DNA of 64,000 nt from Pontibacter sp. SGAir0037 (GCF_005491705.1 NZ_CP028092.1:1550001-1614000); one strand, 5' to 3'. Shown: positions 45,471 to 54,772, counted from the stretch's first letter. Notes: generated from the sequence alone by a model not told the origin. Numbers and translations: made by a program.

Positions 45471-48400
45471 ATGTCAGAACATGCTAAAGCTAGCTTTGGC
45501 CGAAAAGCACTTAAATTTACAGGTATTGTGCTGGCATGCGTGGTAGGGCTTATTCTGCTGGCGCACCTGGCACTTCTTTTTCTGGCAGAGCCTTTGGCAG
45601 AAAAATACCTGAAAAAAGGAATAGCTAACAGTTCTGATGGCTTGTATAAACTGGAGTTTGAGAACCTGACGCTAAGCCTGCTATCAGGGCAAGTGGCCAT
45701 TGAAAACCTGCATCTCTCCTACGACTCTACTTTGCATGTGCAACAAGTGGCAGCCGGTAAAGCCGGGCGTTATTTAGTTGATATCAAAGCCCCTCTTTTT
45801 TCCATCGATCACGTTAATTTTATAGATATTATTTTTAATAAGCATGTGGGCATTAAGACCATTTTGCTGGACCGGCCGGAAGTGCGGCTTACAAGTGACG
45901 ATCAGGTACAGAAGCAGAATGAACAGGAGAAAGAGACTGCTCTGACTGATTTTATCAGATCATTCAGCATCAAAGAAATAAATATAAACGACGGCACCTA
46001 CCACTATACTACCTTTAACAAAGGTAATTTACCGCGTCACGACCTCCACCATGCCACCTTACAGATAATGGATTTCCGCCTGGATTCGCTTGACCAACCC
46101 GACCATACCCGTTTATTTGAGGCAGATGATGTACAATTAACCGCTGGGGATTATGAGTATCATTCGCCGGATAGTGTGTATGCCGTACGGATGGCACATC
46201 TGGCTTATTCTTCCAAACAAGGTGAGCTTACGCTGAAAGGCTTTGAAGTCATATCGAATCACCAGGCGAACATGGCACTTGCACCGGAAGAATCGAGCAG
46301 ATCGATTTACGACCTGAAAGTGCCGCTTTTAAAAGTAACAGGTCTGGATGTGGTAGAAGCATATAAATCCAAACAACTGCTTATGCAAGAGGTAGAGCTG
46401 AACGAAGCAGCACTATCCATCCTTAAAAACAGCAATATTCCCTCTGCAACCGATCAGCCACAATTAAAAGACCTTTATGCAGACCTTTCCCCTTATCTGA
46501 AAGCAGTAGGCGTTGCCTCATTCAGCGTTAACGATGGCTATTTTATTCTCCGGAACAAAATCGATGAAATCACTACCATCCACGAGCTTCAGAAAGCTGA
46601 CATTGCGGTAAGAGATATCCTGCTGGATTCAGTTTCATTATTTCATACAAGAGAAAAGTTCTTTCTGCAAGCAGTTGAATTAGCAGCAAAAGACTATCGT
46701 TATCAGCACCCGCAGAGCCCTTACAACCTGGCTATCGGCAGTTGTCGTTTCTCTTCGAGCGATCAGCTGATACAATTAGAGTCGATAAACTTAGAAGGTG
46801 ATACGCGTAAGAATGACCGCCTGAAAACAACTGGGCATGCTGTTCCGGTTGTTTACAGCCTGCAGGCAAACAGGTTGAAAATAAACAACACTGATCTGCT
46901 GGAGGCTTATAAAACAGAACGCCTCTCTTTAGACAAAGTAGTGCTGCAGCAACCGGCCATCACAGCCGTTCGCGATCTTCACCTGAAGTCTGAAAGCGCC
47001 GAGAAAACCTTACGTGAAACCTATGCTGCCCTTTCAGGATTTGTGAAGCAAATCAGCCTGAATGCCCTGGAGCTGCAGGATGGTTCTCTCACCCATTATA
47101 CCAAAAAAAATACTGTCAGCCGTACCCAAAAGCTGGCGCATGCAACACTGATAGTGCGCAACATGGAGCTGGATTCGGTGTTTTTTTATGCTCCGGAAGA
47201 GCGTCTCCCCATGCAGGATATCGTCTTGCAGGTAAGAGATTATACGTACACCCTGCCTGATCATACCCAGTCTTTTTATTTGGGAAGCGTTTATTACAGT
47301 TCCCTTCAAAAAAAGCTTACAGCACAAACAATTCGCGTATCGTCTGATCCGGAAGCCAATGAACGGTTAAAACATGCCAACACAGCAAAGCCTTACCTGT
47401 TCGATATAGCTGCTACTATGTTAAGTATAGATGAAATAGATTTGCTGGAATCCTATCGGTCGAAAAACCTTCAGGTAAACGAAGTGGTTTTACAGGCACC
47501 GGATCTCAACATTTTACAGGACAGAGATATTGTAGACGCACAACAAAACCAGGACGAGCAGGCACAGGCCTCCGAATTGTTTCAGGTAATTAACCATATC
47601 CGGGTAAATGCGATCAGGCTCCGGCATGGCACCTTTACCCTCCGCGAAAATAAAGAAAAGATTATACGCACACAGGTGCTCAAACAGGCCTCTGCCACTC
47701 TTTTAAACCTGAACCTTACTCCTCAAACCGTTAACAGTCCGGAAGATAAGTTTCCGATCGACGACCTGATACTGACGGCTCAGGACTACTCCTACCATAC
47801 ACCAAACGGGCTGTACACATTTCTGCTGGATAGCATACATTACTCGACTCAAAAGCAGGAGTTATTTGCCAGGTCTATCAAACTACGATCTAACAAAGAT
47901 GCTAACGACAGCCTGAAACAGGAAAACCAGGCCAGCAGAAACCTATTTAATGTTTCGGCCGCTAATTTTTCAATCAAAGGACTCGATATAATTCAATCCT
48001 ATCAGACAGGGAGATTCAACATTTCAGAAATCATTCTTAATGAGCCCGAAGTAGCTATTTTACAGGATCAACGTGTGGTTGCCGGCAGCCAGCAAGAAGA
48101 TGAAGAAGCCATCTTGGGAGAGGCTGCCGAAGTTGTAGAAACTTTCCAGGTAAACCGCCTCAGAATAAGCGATGGTAATTTTCAGCTGAAAGTTCTGGAG
48201 GATACCATCGTCAGCTCACAGTCGCTGGCAGAGGTTTCGCTGGTATTGGAAGGACTGCGGGCGGTTTCCATGCAAACCAATGACCCGCTGGAGATGTTTA
48301 CGGCGGCAAACCTGGGTCTGCACTTACAGAACTACACGTATACCATGCCGGATAGCCTGTATGTGCTGGAGGTGGGGGAAATAACCTCTTCTCTTCGTGA

Positions 48401-49358
48401 ACAATCCTTGCAGATAAAGAATGTTTCTTTTACGCCTTTATTAAGCAGAGAGGATTTCACAAAGAAACTGCCATACTCCAGTGATCGCTATGAAATACAT
48501 GTGCCGCTAATACAGCTACTGGATATAGACACAAAGGCGCTGTTTAATATGCAGGATATACTGGTGCATCGGATTAACGTGCATGACCCGGTTATCGATA
48601 TCTACCGGGACAACCGGGTGCCGCGTGACCCAAACAAGAAACCATTTACCATACAAAAGATGCTGCGGCAGATCAAAGCTTACCTGCTTGTCGATTCCGC
48701 TGCGGTTTATAATGGCAAACTTACTTATTCAGAAATTTCGCCAAATGGCTTAAAACCCGGACAGCTGGTTCTCGACGACATGCACCTGAGGCTCTCAAAC
48801 ATAACAAACGACTCGGTGCTGATAGGGAAGAAAAATTTCCTGACGGCTAAAGGCGTTACGCAGCTAATGGGCAAAAGCGAGTTAAAAGTACAGTTTCTCT
48901 TTGACCTGAATCATCCCGAAGACAAATACTCTTACGAAGGTACGCTCCAGCGAATGAATTTTGAGGAGTTTAACCCGCTCCTGGAAAATATCGCTTTTAT
49001 TAAGTTTGAAAGCGGCAAAATCAACCACGTCAATTTTAAAGTTAATGCAACAGAGCATCTGGCAACAGGACAGATAAATTTCTATTACCAGAACCTGGAT
49101 CTGCAACTGGTAAAGAAAGACAACCCTGCTAAACCAGGATTCTTTTTAAATGCTGCCAGTTACTTGCTCAACCATATGGTGCTCAAATCTAACAACCCGC
49201 GCAGAAAAGGAAATTTCAGAGAAGGCACCATTGAAGTGGAGCGGGATTACCAGAAGTCAGTTTTTAACCACATGAGTAAAGCCATGATCAATGGCATTGC
49301 CACCAGCCTGATGCCTCCACTGGTTGAAAAAGTAGCAGGCTTATTTATGGAATTTTAA
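45471..49358 (+). CDS. large AsmA-like envelope protein with ~182-residue tandem repeats, unknown
   Basis: This 1295-residue protein has one N-terminal transmembrane segment (about 15-40) and a long periplasmic part. A repeat unit recurs about every 182 residues. Its marker (an Asp followed by a helix-like stretch and E-V-x-L-x-x-P-x-x-x-I) is at D119, D293, D475, D657, D839 and D1018. A second marker, DYxY-x-x-P, is near 227, 408, 590, 772 and 954. The C-terminal part (about 1070-1295) differs and looks like the end of AsmA/DUF748-type proteins. I infer a role in envelope lipid or protein transport; nothing proves it. It is a single-gene unit. Confidence 0.75.
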   Translation: MSEHAKASFGRKALKFTGIVLACVVGLILLAHLALLFLAEPLAEKYLKKGIANSSDGLYKLEFENLTLSLLSGQVAIENLHLSYDSTLHVQQVAAGKAGRYLVDIKAPLFSIDHVNFIDIIFNKHVGIKTILLDRPEVRLTSDDQVQKQNEQEKETALTDFIRSFSIKEININDGTYHYTTFNKGNLPRHDLHHATLQIMDFRLDSLDQPDHTRLFEADDVQLTAGDYEYHSPDSVYAVRMAHLAYSSKQGELTLKGFEVISNHQANMALAPEESSRSIYDLKVPLLKVTGLDVVEAYKSKQLLMQEVELNEAALSILKNSNIPSATDQPQLKDLYADLSPYLKAVGVASFSVNDGYFILRNKIDEITTIHELQKADIAVRDILLDSVSLFHTREKFFLQAVELAAKDYRYQHPQSPYNLAIGSCRFSSSDQLIQLESINLEGDTRKNDRLKTTGHAVPVVYSLQANRLKINNTDLLEAYKTERLSLDKVVLQQPAITAVRDLHLKSESAEKTLRETYAALSGFVKQISLNALELQDGSLTHYTKKNTVSRTQKLAHATLIVRNMELDSVFFYAPEERLPMQDIVLQVRDYTYTLPDHTQSFYLGSVYYSSLQKKLTAQTIRVSSDPEANERLKHANTAKPYLFDIAATMLSIDEIDLLESYRSKNLQVNEVVLQAPDLNILQDRDIVDAQQNQDEQAQASELFQVINHIRVNAIRLRHGTFTLRENKEKIIRTQVLKQASATLLNLNLTPQTVNSPEDKFPIDDLILTAQDYSYHTPNGLYTFLLDSIHYSTQKQELFARSIKLRSNKDANDSLKQENQASRNLFNVSAANFSIKGLDIIQSYQTGRFNISEIILNEPEVAILQDQRVVAGSQQEDEEAILGEAAEVVETFQVNRLRISDGNFQLKVLEDTIVSSQSLAEVSLVLEGLRAVSMQTNDPLEMFTAANLGLHLQNYTYTMPDSLYVLEVGEITSSLREQSLQIKNVSFTPLLSREDFTKKLPYSSDRYEIHVPLIQLLDIDTKALFNMQDILVHRINVHDPVIDIYRDNRVPRDPNKKPFTIQKMLRQIKAYLLVDSAAVYNGKLTYSEISPNGLKPGQLVLDDMHLRLSNITNDSVLIGKKNFLTAKGVTQLMGKSELKVQFLFDLNHPEDKYSYEGTLQRMNFEEFNPLLENIAFIKFESGKINHVNFKVNATEHLATGQINFYYQNLDLQLVKKDNPAKPGFFLNAASYLLNHMVLKSNNPRRKGNFREGTIEVERDYQKSVFNHMSKAMINGIATSLMPPLVEKVAGLFMEF

Positions 49359-49424
49359 TTATACAAAACAGGCTTGTACGCGTATGCTATAAGCAGAACT
49401 TGTTTCACCTAAACATAAGTTAAC

Positions 49425-49907
49425 ATGACCTTCTACTCTACCAGCCAGGAAGATATTATTTTTGATGCAGCCCGCAAGGGAGATGTGGATTACCTGAAAC
49501 AACTTTTTGAGCAGAAAGTTGATCTGAACATTCAGAATGCCAAAGGCTTTACACCTCTTATTGTGGCCAGCTACGATGGCCACCTGGAAGCAACAAAATT
49601 ATTACTCGAAGCCAAGGCTGATCCCAATGTGCAGGACCTGAGCGGCAATACAGCCTTGATGGGTGTGTGCTTTAAAGGATATCCGGAAATAGCGAAGCTG
49701 CTGATAGAAAACGGTGCTGAGCTCAACATGCAGAACGGCAATGGCGGAACAGCACTTATGTTTGCCACTTTATTTGGCCGTAATAAACTTGTAGAGCTCG
49801 TGTTATCATACGGGGCCGACAAAACTATACGAGATGTGCGGGGGCTCACGGCTTTAGACCTGGCGTATCAGCAGGGCAATACAGAAGCCATAGAACTCCT
49901 GCAATAG
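49425..49907 (+). CDS. ankyrin repeat protein
   Basis: This 160-residue protein is made of about four to five ankyrin repeats (for example FTPLIVASYDGHLEATKLLLEAKADPN and GNTALMGVCFKGYPEIAKLLIENGAELN). No signal peptide or catalytic domain is visible, so it is probably a cytoplasmic protein-binding scaffold. It lies 66 bp after the large repeat protein on the same strand, which suggests co-transcription. A terminator follows. Confidence 0.93.
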   Translation: MTFYSTSQEDIIFDAARKGDVDYLKQLFEQKVDLNIQNAKGFTPLIVASYDGHLEATKLLLEAKADPNVQDLSGNTALMGVCFKGYPEIAKLLIENGAELNMQNGNGGTALMFATLFGRNKLVELVLSYGADKTIRDVRGLTALDLAYQQGNTEAIELLQ

Positions 49908-49932
49908 TTCAGCTGCATCACCCAAACTAAAC

Positions 49933-49960
49933 AAAGCCGCCTGTTTAATCCGGCGGCTTT
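49933..49960. terminator. terminator between the ankyrin gene and the convergent downstream gene
   Basis: A 9-bp GC-rich perfect stem (AAAGCCGCC at 49933-49941 and GGCGGCTTT at 49952-49960) has a 10-nt loop and is followed by CTGTTTT. Confidence 0.85.
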
Positions 49961-50010
49961 CTGTTTTACAGTATAGCTGTAGTTGCAGCACCTGTTCACC
50001 TCCTGAGCGT

Positions 50011-51279
50011 TCAGGTTTTGGTCTTTTTCTTTTTAGATGCAGGAAACAGAATGTTGTTCAGGATGAGCCGATACCCCGGCGAATTAGGATGCAATGCCAG
50101 ATCTGTCGGCTCTTCTCCGGGAGAGTGCATATAGTCTTCCGGATCGTGCCCGCCGTAAAAGGTCCAGGTGCCGCGGCCCAGTGTGCCGTGAATATAGCGT
50201 GCTTCATCCACCACAGCTGCTTCACCCATAACGGTTACATCCGATTTTATAAGCTCTTTTTTAAAGGCAGTGGTCTGGCCGATAAACCCTTTCACAGTTT
50301 TTTCATGGTTTTGTGTGAGCATGGTAGGAATGGGATCCCATTTGGCTGAAAAAGTAAAGAGCGTAAAAAAATCGTTTTCCTGAGACAGGCTCCGCTCCCA
50401 CCGTGAATTATCTATGTCTGAAAACCCTCTGTCGTAAGGCTCCAGGCGGATGGCAAAATTTCGGAAAGCGAACGTACGGCTGTAATCCAGCTTTTGCTGC
50501 GCTTTAGGATCCACTCCATCCCCGTCAAAAACAGCATCTACAATATCTACTCCTTCAGCGGCAAGGGCTATGTCGTAGGTATCGGTGGCAGAGCACATGG
50601 CAAACATAAATCCGCCACCGGCAACAAATTCCTTCATTTTTTTGGCCACACCCAGTTTCATCTGCGACACTTTGGTATAGCCAAACCGACGGGCCACATT
50701 TTCAGATTCCTGCTGCTGGCTGCGCAGCCATTCCTGGTTCCGCCGCCGGCCGATAAACTTCCCGTACTGCCCGGTAAAGTCATCGTGGTGCAGGTGCAGC
50801 CAGTCATATTTAAGCAGACCGCCCGCCAGCACCTCTTCGTCGTAAAGCATATCATAGGGTATTTCAGCATAAGTAAGCACAAGCGTAACGGCATCGTCCC
50901 AGGGCTGCTTCAGTTTTGGAGAGTAAACAGCAATGCGGGGTAGCTTCTCCAGTTTCATTACCTCCATGTTTGCTTCTACGCTAGCTATCTCTGTTAAAAT
51001 AGCATGATACTGCGCTTCGGAGATAACACTATAGCTGACGCCCCTCACCAGCAGCTCCCGCTCCCATTTTTCGGAATGCTGAAAGGCAAAGCTGCCACCG
51101 CGGTAATTCAGGAGCCAGTCCACCTCCTGTTCCTGCTGAAGCATCCAGTAAGCAATTCCATAGGCTTTCAGGTGGTCTTTCTGCGACTGATCCATGGCTA
51201 TAAAAAGATGTGCTGCAGCAGAAACGTGAGCCAGCAGAAAAAAGAAGGCGATGCTGAGTAGGAAAGTTTTGCTCATCAT
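50011..51279 (-). CDS. secreted GATase/ThuA-like protein (often labelled asparagine synthetase B)
   Basis: This 422-residue protein has a signal peptide (about 1-22, SAAAH). Conserved-looking segments are FIAMDQSQKDHLKAYGIAYW, DWLLNYRGGSF and GGGFMFAMCSATDTYDIALAAEGVD; the last resembles the nucleophile elbow of glutamine-amidotransferase/ThuA-like folds. In Bacteroidota such proteins are often named asparagine synthetase B. I see neither an N-terminal catalytic Cys2 nor an ATP-pyrophosphatase motif (SGGxDS), so that name is misleading. It ends near a Lys-rich C-terminus. The true function is unknown. Confidence 0.8.
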   Translation of the reverse strand: MMSKTFLLSIAFFFLLAHVSAAAHLFIAMDQSQKDHLKAYGIAYWMLQQEQEVDWLLNYRGGSFAFQHSEKWERELLVRGVSYSVISEAQYHAILTEIASVEANMEVMKLEKLPRIAVYSPKLKQPWDDAVTLVLTYAEIPYDMLYDEEVLAGGLLKYDWLHLHHDDFTGQYGKFIGRRRNQEWLRSQQQESENVARRFGYTKVSQMKLGVAKKMKEFVAGGGFMFAMCSATDTYDIALAAEGVDIVDAVFDGDGVDPKAQQKLDYSRTFAFRNFAIRLEPYDRGFSDIDNSRWERSLSQENDFFTLFTFSAKWDPIPTMLTQNHEKTVKGFIGQTTAFKKELIKSDVTVMGEAAVVDEARYIHGTLGRGTWTFYGGHDPEDYMHSPGEEPTDLALHPNSPGYRLILNNILFPASKKKKTKT

Positions 51280-51400
51280 ATCTGGCCTGTTTGGTACCTA
51301 ACCAAATATAAGAAGGAATAGTCAGAACATCAACTATAACTATCTTAAAATCTGACATATACACAGAAGCTATAGATATAGAAACACAGCTGCCCAAAAA

Positions 51401-51436
51401 CAAAATAGCCTGTGCGTTGCGGCACAGGCTATTTTG
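51401..51436 (-). terminator. terminator of the LysM protein gene
   Basis: A perfect 15-bp stem (CAAAATAGCCTGTGC at 51401-51415 and GCACAGGCTATTTTG at 51422-51436) with a 6-nt loop lies just after the stop codon at 51468 (minus strand). Read on that strand, the T-rich stem end is followed by GTTTTTGGG. Confidence 0.85.
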
Positions 51437-51467
51437 TTGGACCTGTTAATTTTAATGAAAGTACTTT

Positions 51468-52448
51468 CTAAGAAGGCATGTAAGATAATTCTACCCTGAA
51501 CTTCTGATCTACCACACCAAGCTTCTGGCAGGCTTTTTTAGAAATTCTCACTACAACCTTGTCGTTAGCGCCTGTATCAGGCAGCTTTCCGATCACCCGA
51601 ACATAAACCACCTGACCATTCATCATATTTTTTACCTGCATAATAGTACCCACGGGTGCTGATTTATGCAAAGCGAGGTATTTATTGGTATCTGATTTGG
51701 GGTCTATCACCTCGGCCATACCACTTTCCATCACCCGCCTCATGCCGGAGCCTGCTTCCTCATCTTCGTCGGCGCGAGCGGTATTAACCACGGGTTGAGC
51801 CGGAGTGCTGACAGTCGTTACAGGCGTAGCAGTACTTGCTGTCTCTACAGAGGCGGTAGCCGTTTCTATGGTTTTATCCTCTACCATAGAATCATCAGGC
51901 TCAGGTATATACAATGGTTTTTTAGAAGCAGTGGCACCGCCTTTTCCAACCACCAGCGAAGAGCCGATATTTACCTGGTCAGAAGAAAGGTTATTCCATT
52001 TTTTGATATCCTCCACCGATACATGGTGCATGCGGGAGATGGCATAAAGCGTTTGCTTTGGTTCCACAACATGCAGTTTGTCACCTTTATCATTTACAGT
52101 AAAAGTGCGGGAAGAGGCCGGGGCATCTGTTGCAACGGCTGCCGGACTTGCTTTTGCAGGAGCCGCTGCCCTGGTTGCTTTTTCCTGCCTCGGAATGAGC
52201 ACAATCTGGCCAATAGCAATAGTAGACTCCACCTTCGGATTTGCTTCCACAATCTGTGAAACAGGCACGCTGTATTTTCTTGAAAGGGCGTAAAGAGTTT
52301 CTTTCGGCTCTACACGGTGCTGAACAAACAGCTTTCCGTTTTTACGTTCAACTCCGACAGAATCCCGAACAGCGGGCATTTCTAAAGCTGAAGCAGAAAA
52401 AGAGACCAAAGGTGCAGCTAAAAGTGTAAAAAGTAAGTTTCGAACCAT
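51468..52448 (-). CDS. secreted LysM-RlpA-like (double-psi beta-barrel) protein
   Basis: This 326-residue protein has a signal peptide (1-20) and two LysM domains (about 45-88, EPKETLYALSRKYSVPVSQI, and about 126-168, EPKQTLYAISRMHHVSVEDI). An Ala/Thr/Val-rich linker follows. The C-terminal domain (about 230-326) has YLALHKSAPVGTIMQVKNM and VYVRVIGKLPDTG, typical of RlpA-like double-psi beta-barrels. It probably binds or remodels peptidoglycan; whether it has lytic activity is open. The DUF4905 gene upstream ends 14 bp before it, so they may share a transcript. Confidence 0.88.
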   Translation of the reverse strand: MVRNLLFTLLAAPLVSFSASALEMPAVRDSVGVERKNGKLFVQHRVEPKETLYALSRKYSVPVSQIVEANPKVESTIAIGQIVLIPRQEKATRAAAPAKASPAAVATDAPASSRTFTVNDKGDKLHVVEPKQTLYAISRMHHVSVEDIKKWNNLSSDQVNIGSSLVVGKGGATASKKPLYIPEPDDSMVEDKTIETATASVETASTATPVTTVSTPAQPVVNTARADEDEEAGSGMRRVMESGMAEVIDPKSDTNKYLALHKSAPVGTIMQVKNMMNGQVVYVRVIGKLPDTGANDKVVVRISKKACQKLGVVDQKFRVELSYMPS

Positions 52449-52462
52449 GGCTCAAAAATAAG

Positions 52463-53236
52463 CTAAAAATGAAGACTGTGAACTACCAGTGAGTTCCTAT
52501 CCTGAATAAAGTATAAATTCTTCCCAAAGATAAAAAAAGTATCGGTACCAATCCCTTTTAATCTGGTGCCAAGCGTTACATGAAGGTATAAATTTCCGCG
52601 CAAATCAAAAACTGTTAAGCCATTATTCAGCTTATCTTCCCTGTCTTTTTCGTAATAACTGCTGATGATAAACTTTTCTGTTTCAGCATATTCTATCGCA
52701 CCTGTTGCCTTAATGTTAAGCTGCGCCTCCAGAAATTCCTGAACCATTGTAAAATAAGCTTCACCTTGCCGGTAATGCATCGGAAAAATGCAGTTTTTAT
52801 AACGCTCCTCATGAAAACCGGCTATGGCATCTACTACCTGCTGCTGCGATATTACTTCCCCTGTTTCAGCGCCTGTTCTATAGTTTACAACCTTAAAGCT
52901 GGTAGCCGCATCGGCAGGCTGCACCAGAAGCCCCTGCTCTCCTACGCCATAAAAACGTAACGTATCCTGCTCCCATTGCATTGTGTTAGCCGGTACAGCA
53001 AATGCTCGTATACCTTTATGTTCTCCCATCTGCTGATCGCCGTAGCCATGCAGAAAAACCAAACCATCGTGGGCGTCTTCCAGGCCGAGCCACCAGGTCA
53101 GGGTATTCTCCAACTGGATCGGCAACAGGTTAAATATCCGAGCGTCCAGGGAAAAGAAATGCGCCAAAAGCACCTCCGCATCCCGTACCTCGATGGCCAG
53201 TCTGCTTTGCACGGTATCAAGGCAAATACGCCACAC
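52463..53236 (-). CDS. DUF4905 domain-containing protein
   Basis: This 257-residue protein of unknown function has no signal peptide. The body looks like a small beta-rich protein (WWLGLEDAHDGLVFLHGYGDQQMGEHKGI, FDLRGNLYLHVTLGTRLKGIG), as I remember DUF4905. The GTG at 53236 is the only standard start codon, but the frame is open upstream to 53290. The in-frame sequence LPLLYRYDFGAPVW just before the GTG looks like family sequence, so the real start may be an unusual codon such as ATT at 53275. It is divergent from the NfeD gene. Confidence 0.82.
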   Translation of the reverse strand: MWRICLDTVQSRLAIEVRDAEVLLAHFFSLDARIFNLLPIQLENTLTWWLGLEDAHDGLVFLHGYGDQQMGEHKGIRAFAVPANTMQWEQDTLRFYGVGEQGLLVQPADAATSFKVVNYRTGAETGEVISQQQVVDAIAGFHEERYKNCIFPMHYRQGEAYFTMVQEFLEAQLNIKATGAIEYAETEKFIISSYYEKDREDKLNNGLTVFDLRGNLYLHVTLGTRLKGIGTDTFFIFGKNLYFIQDRNSLVVHSLHF

Positions 53237-53294
53237 CGGAGCGCCAAAATCGTATCTGTAAAGAAGAGGAAGAATAACCTTTTTTTGTTAATTT

Positions 53295-53315
53295 AGGATA
53301 ATAATTTATTATCCT
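53295..53315. promoter_or_regulatory. perfect 10-bp palindrome upstream of the NfeD gene
   Basis: AGGATAATAA, one central T, then TTATTATCCT form a perfect 21-bp palindrome. It lies in the divergent spacer, 7 bp before the plus-strand start codon at 53323 and about 20-60 bp before the minus-strand DUF4905 start. It could be an operator or a hairpin over the start of the mRNA. Confidence 0.45.
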
Positions 53316-53322
53316 GCAATTT

Positions 53323-54696
53323 ATGAAATTAAACTATAAGAACCGGTACCAGTTGCTGCTCTGTGTCCTGCTGGGCATTTTATTTCTGCCTTTGCGCATG
53401 TTTGCCCAGGAAGCAAAGCAAAAAGTCTTTGTCATGAAAATTGAGACAGAAATTGACCCGCGTACCAACCGCTACACCCAACTGGCGCTGGACGAAGCTA
53501 CCCGTGCAGGGGCAGATCATGTATTGCTTGAGCTCGACACCTTTGGAGGTGCCTTAAATGATGCCGATGAAATCAGAAAGCGTCTGCTGGAGTACCCAAA
53601 GCCAGTCTATGTATTTGTCAATAAGAATGCGGCTTCTGCCGGGGCTCTTATTTCCCTTGCCTGCGACAGCATCTATATGGCTTCGGGTGCAAACATTGGT
53701 GCCGCAACCGTGGTCGGGGCAGACGGCTCGGCAGCACCTGGCAAATACCAGTCGTACATGCGGTCTATTATGCGCTCTACAGCCGAAGCCAATGGCCGTA
53801 ACCCCCACCTGGCAGAGGCAATGGTCGAGGCAAGCGTAGACACCACATTGTCTGCCGGACAGGTACTTACGTTAACAACTACAGAAGCGCTCAAGTTTGA
53901 CTTCTGCGATGGCCGGGCCAACAGCATAGAGGAAGTGCTGGCGCAGCTTCAGCTGCAGGATGCGGAGGTGATCAACTACGAACTCAGCACCACCGACAAC
54001 ATAATTGCTTTCTTTCTGAACCCCTTCGTAAGCGGCATATTGATCTTGCTTGTGTTAGGAGGCCTGTATTTCGAACTACAGACACCCGGAGTAGGATTTC
54101 CGCTTCTGGCTGCCATCATCGCCGGTGCCCTATACCTGACACCCCACTACCTGAACGGGCTGGCTGAGCATTGGGAAATACTGCTGTTTGCAATCGGGCT
54201 TGTTCTCATTGGGCTGGAAATGCTGGTTATTCCCGGCTTTGGAGTAGCGGGTATAAGCGGTATCGCGCTGGTCTTTCTATCGCTCTTACTCATTATGGTC
54301 AATAACCAGGCATTCGATTTCACCTTTGTTTCTTCTGATGATATCCGTAGAAGTATGCTGTCTGTTGTTATTGGTATGATCGGCGCAGTAGCCATTGTCT
54401 TCTTAACCTGGAAGCGTATGTTGAATAGCCGGGCCATGCAGCGCCTGGTCCTGAACAACACCTTTCAGAGCAATGAGGGTTATCGCTCTGCGAATACGGC
54501 TGCACACCTGGTGGGTAAGGCCGGAGTCGCTTTCACCCGTATGGCACCTACCGGACGTATTATCATTGATGATATTCTTTATGATGCCCAGGCCCGTGAT
54601 GGTTTTATTGAAAAAGGAGAAGCAGTGGAAGTAATCGACCAGAGTACCTTCTCTTTAAGGGTAAAGAAAAAGGTGGCCCGGGAAGTTGTTTCTTAA
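53323..54696 (+). CDS. NfeD-type membrane-bound serine protease
   Basis: This 457-residue protein has a signal peptide (about 9-28), a ClpP-like serine protease domain (about 35-225; HVLLELDTFGGALNDADEI and NKNAASAGALISLACDSIYMA with the Ser nucleophile), four or five transmembrane segments (about 230-370), and a C-terminal OB-fold NfeD domain. Long-form NfeD proteins act with stomatin-type proteins in membrane quality control; no stomatin gene is next to it here. It is divergent from DUF4905. Confidence 0.92.
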   Translation: MKLNYKNRYQLLLCVLLGILFLPLRMFAQEAKQKVFVMKIETEIDPRTNRYTQLALDEATRAGADHVLLELDTFGGALNDADEIRKRLLEYPKPVYVFVNKNAASAGALISLACDSIYMASGANIGAATVVGADGSAAPGKYQSYMRSIMRSTAEANGRNPHLAEAMVEASVDTTLSAGQVLTLTTTEALKFDFCDGRANSIEEVLAQLQLQDAEVINYELSTTDNIIAFFLNPFVSGILILLVLGGLYFELQTPGVGFPLLAAIIAGALYLTPHYLNGLAEHWEILLFAIGLVLIGLEMLVIPGFGVAGISGIALVFLSLLLIMVNNQAFDFTFVSSDDIRRSMLSVVIGMIGAVAIVFLTWKRMLNSRAMQRLVLNNTFQSNEGYRSANTAAHLVGKAGVAFTRMAPTGRIIIDDILYDAQARDGFIEKGEAVEVIDQSTFSLRVKKKVAREVVS

Positions 54697-54722
54697 CGGG
54701 CTATACCTGCCCTTTTCTTTTG

Positions 54723-54764
54723 AACAGGCATCCCCGGCAACAGATCGTGCCGGGGATGCCTGTT
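54723..54764. terminator. strong bidirectional terminator between the NfeD and OM barrel genes
   Basis: A perfect 17-bp stem (54723-54739 and 54748-54764) with an 8-nt loop lies between two convergent genes (53323-54696 plus, 54773-57205 minus). The stem is GC-rich in the middle. Confidence 0.9.
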
Positions 54765-54772
54765 TATAGGTT

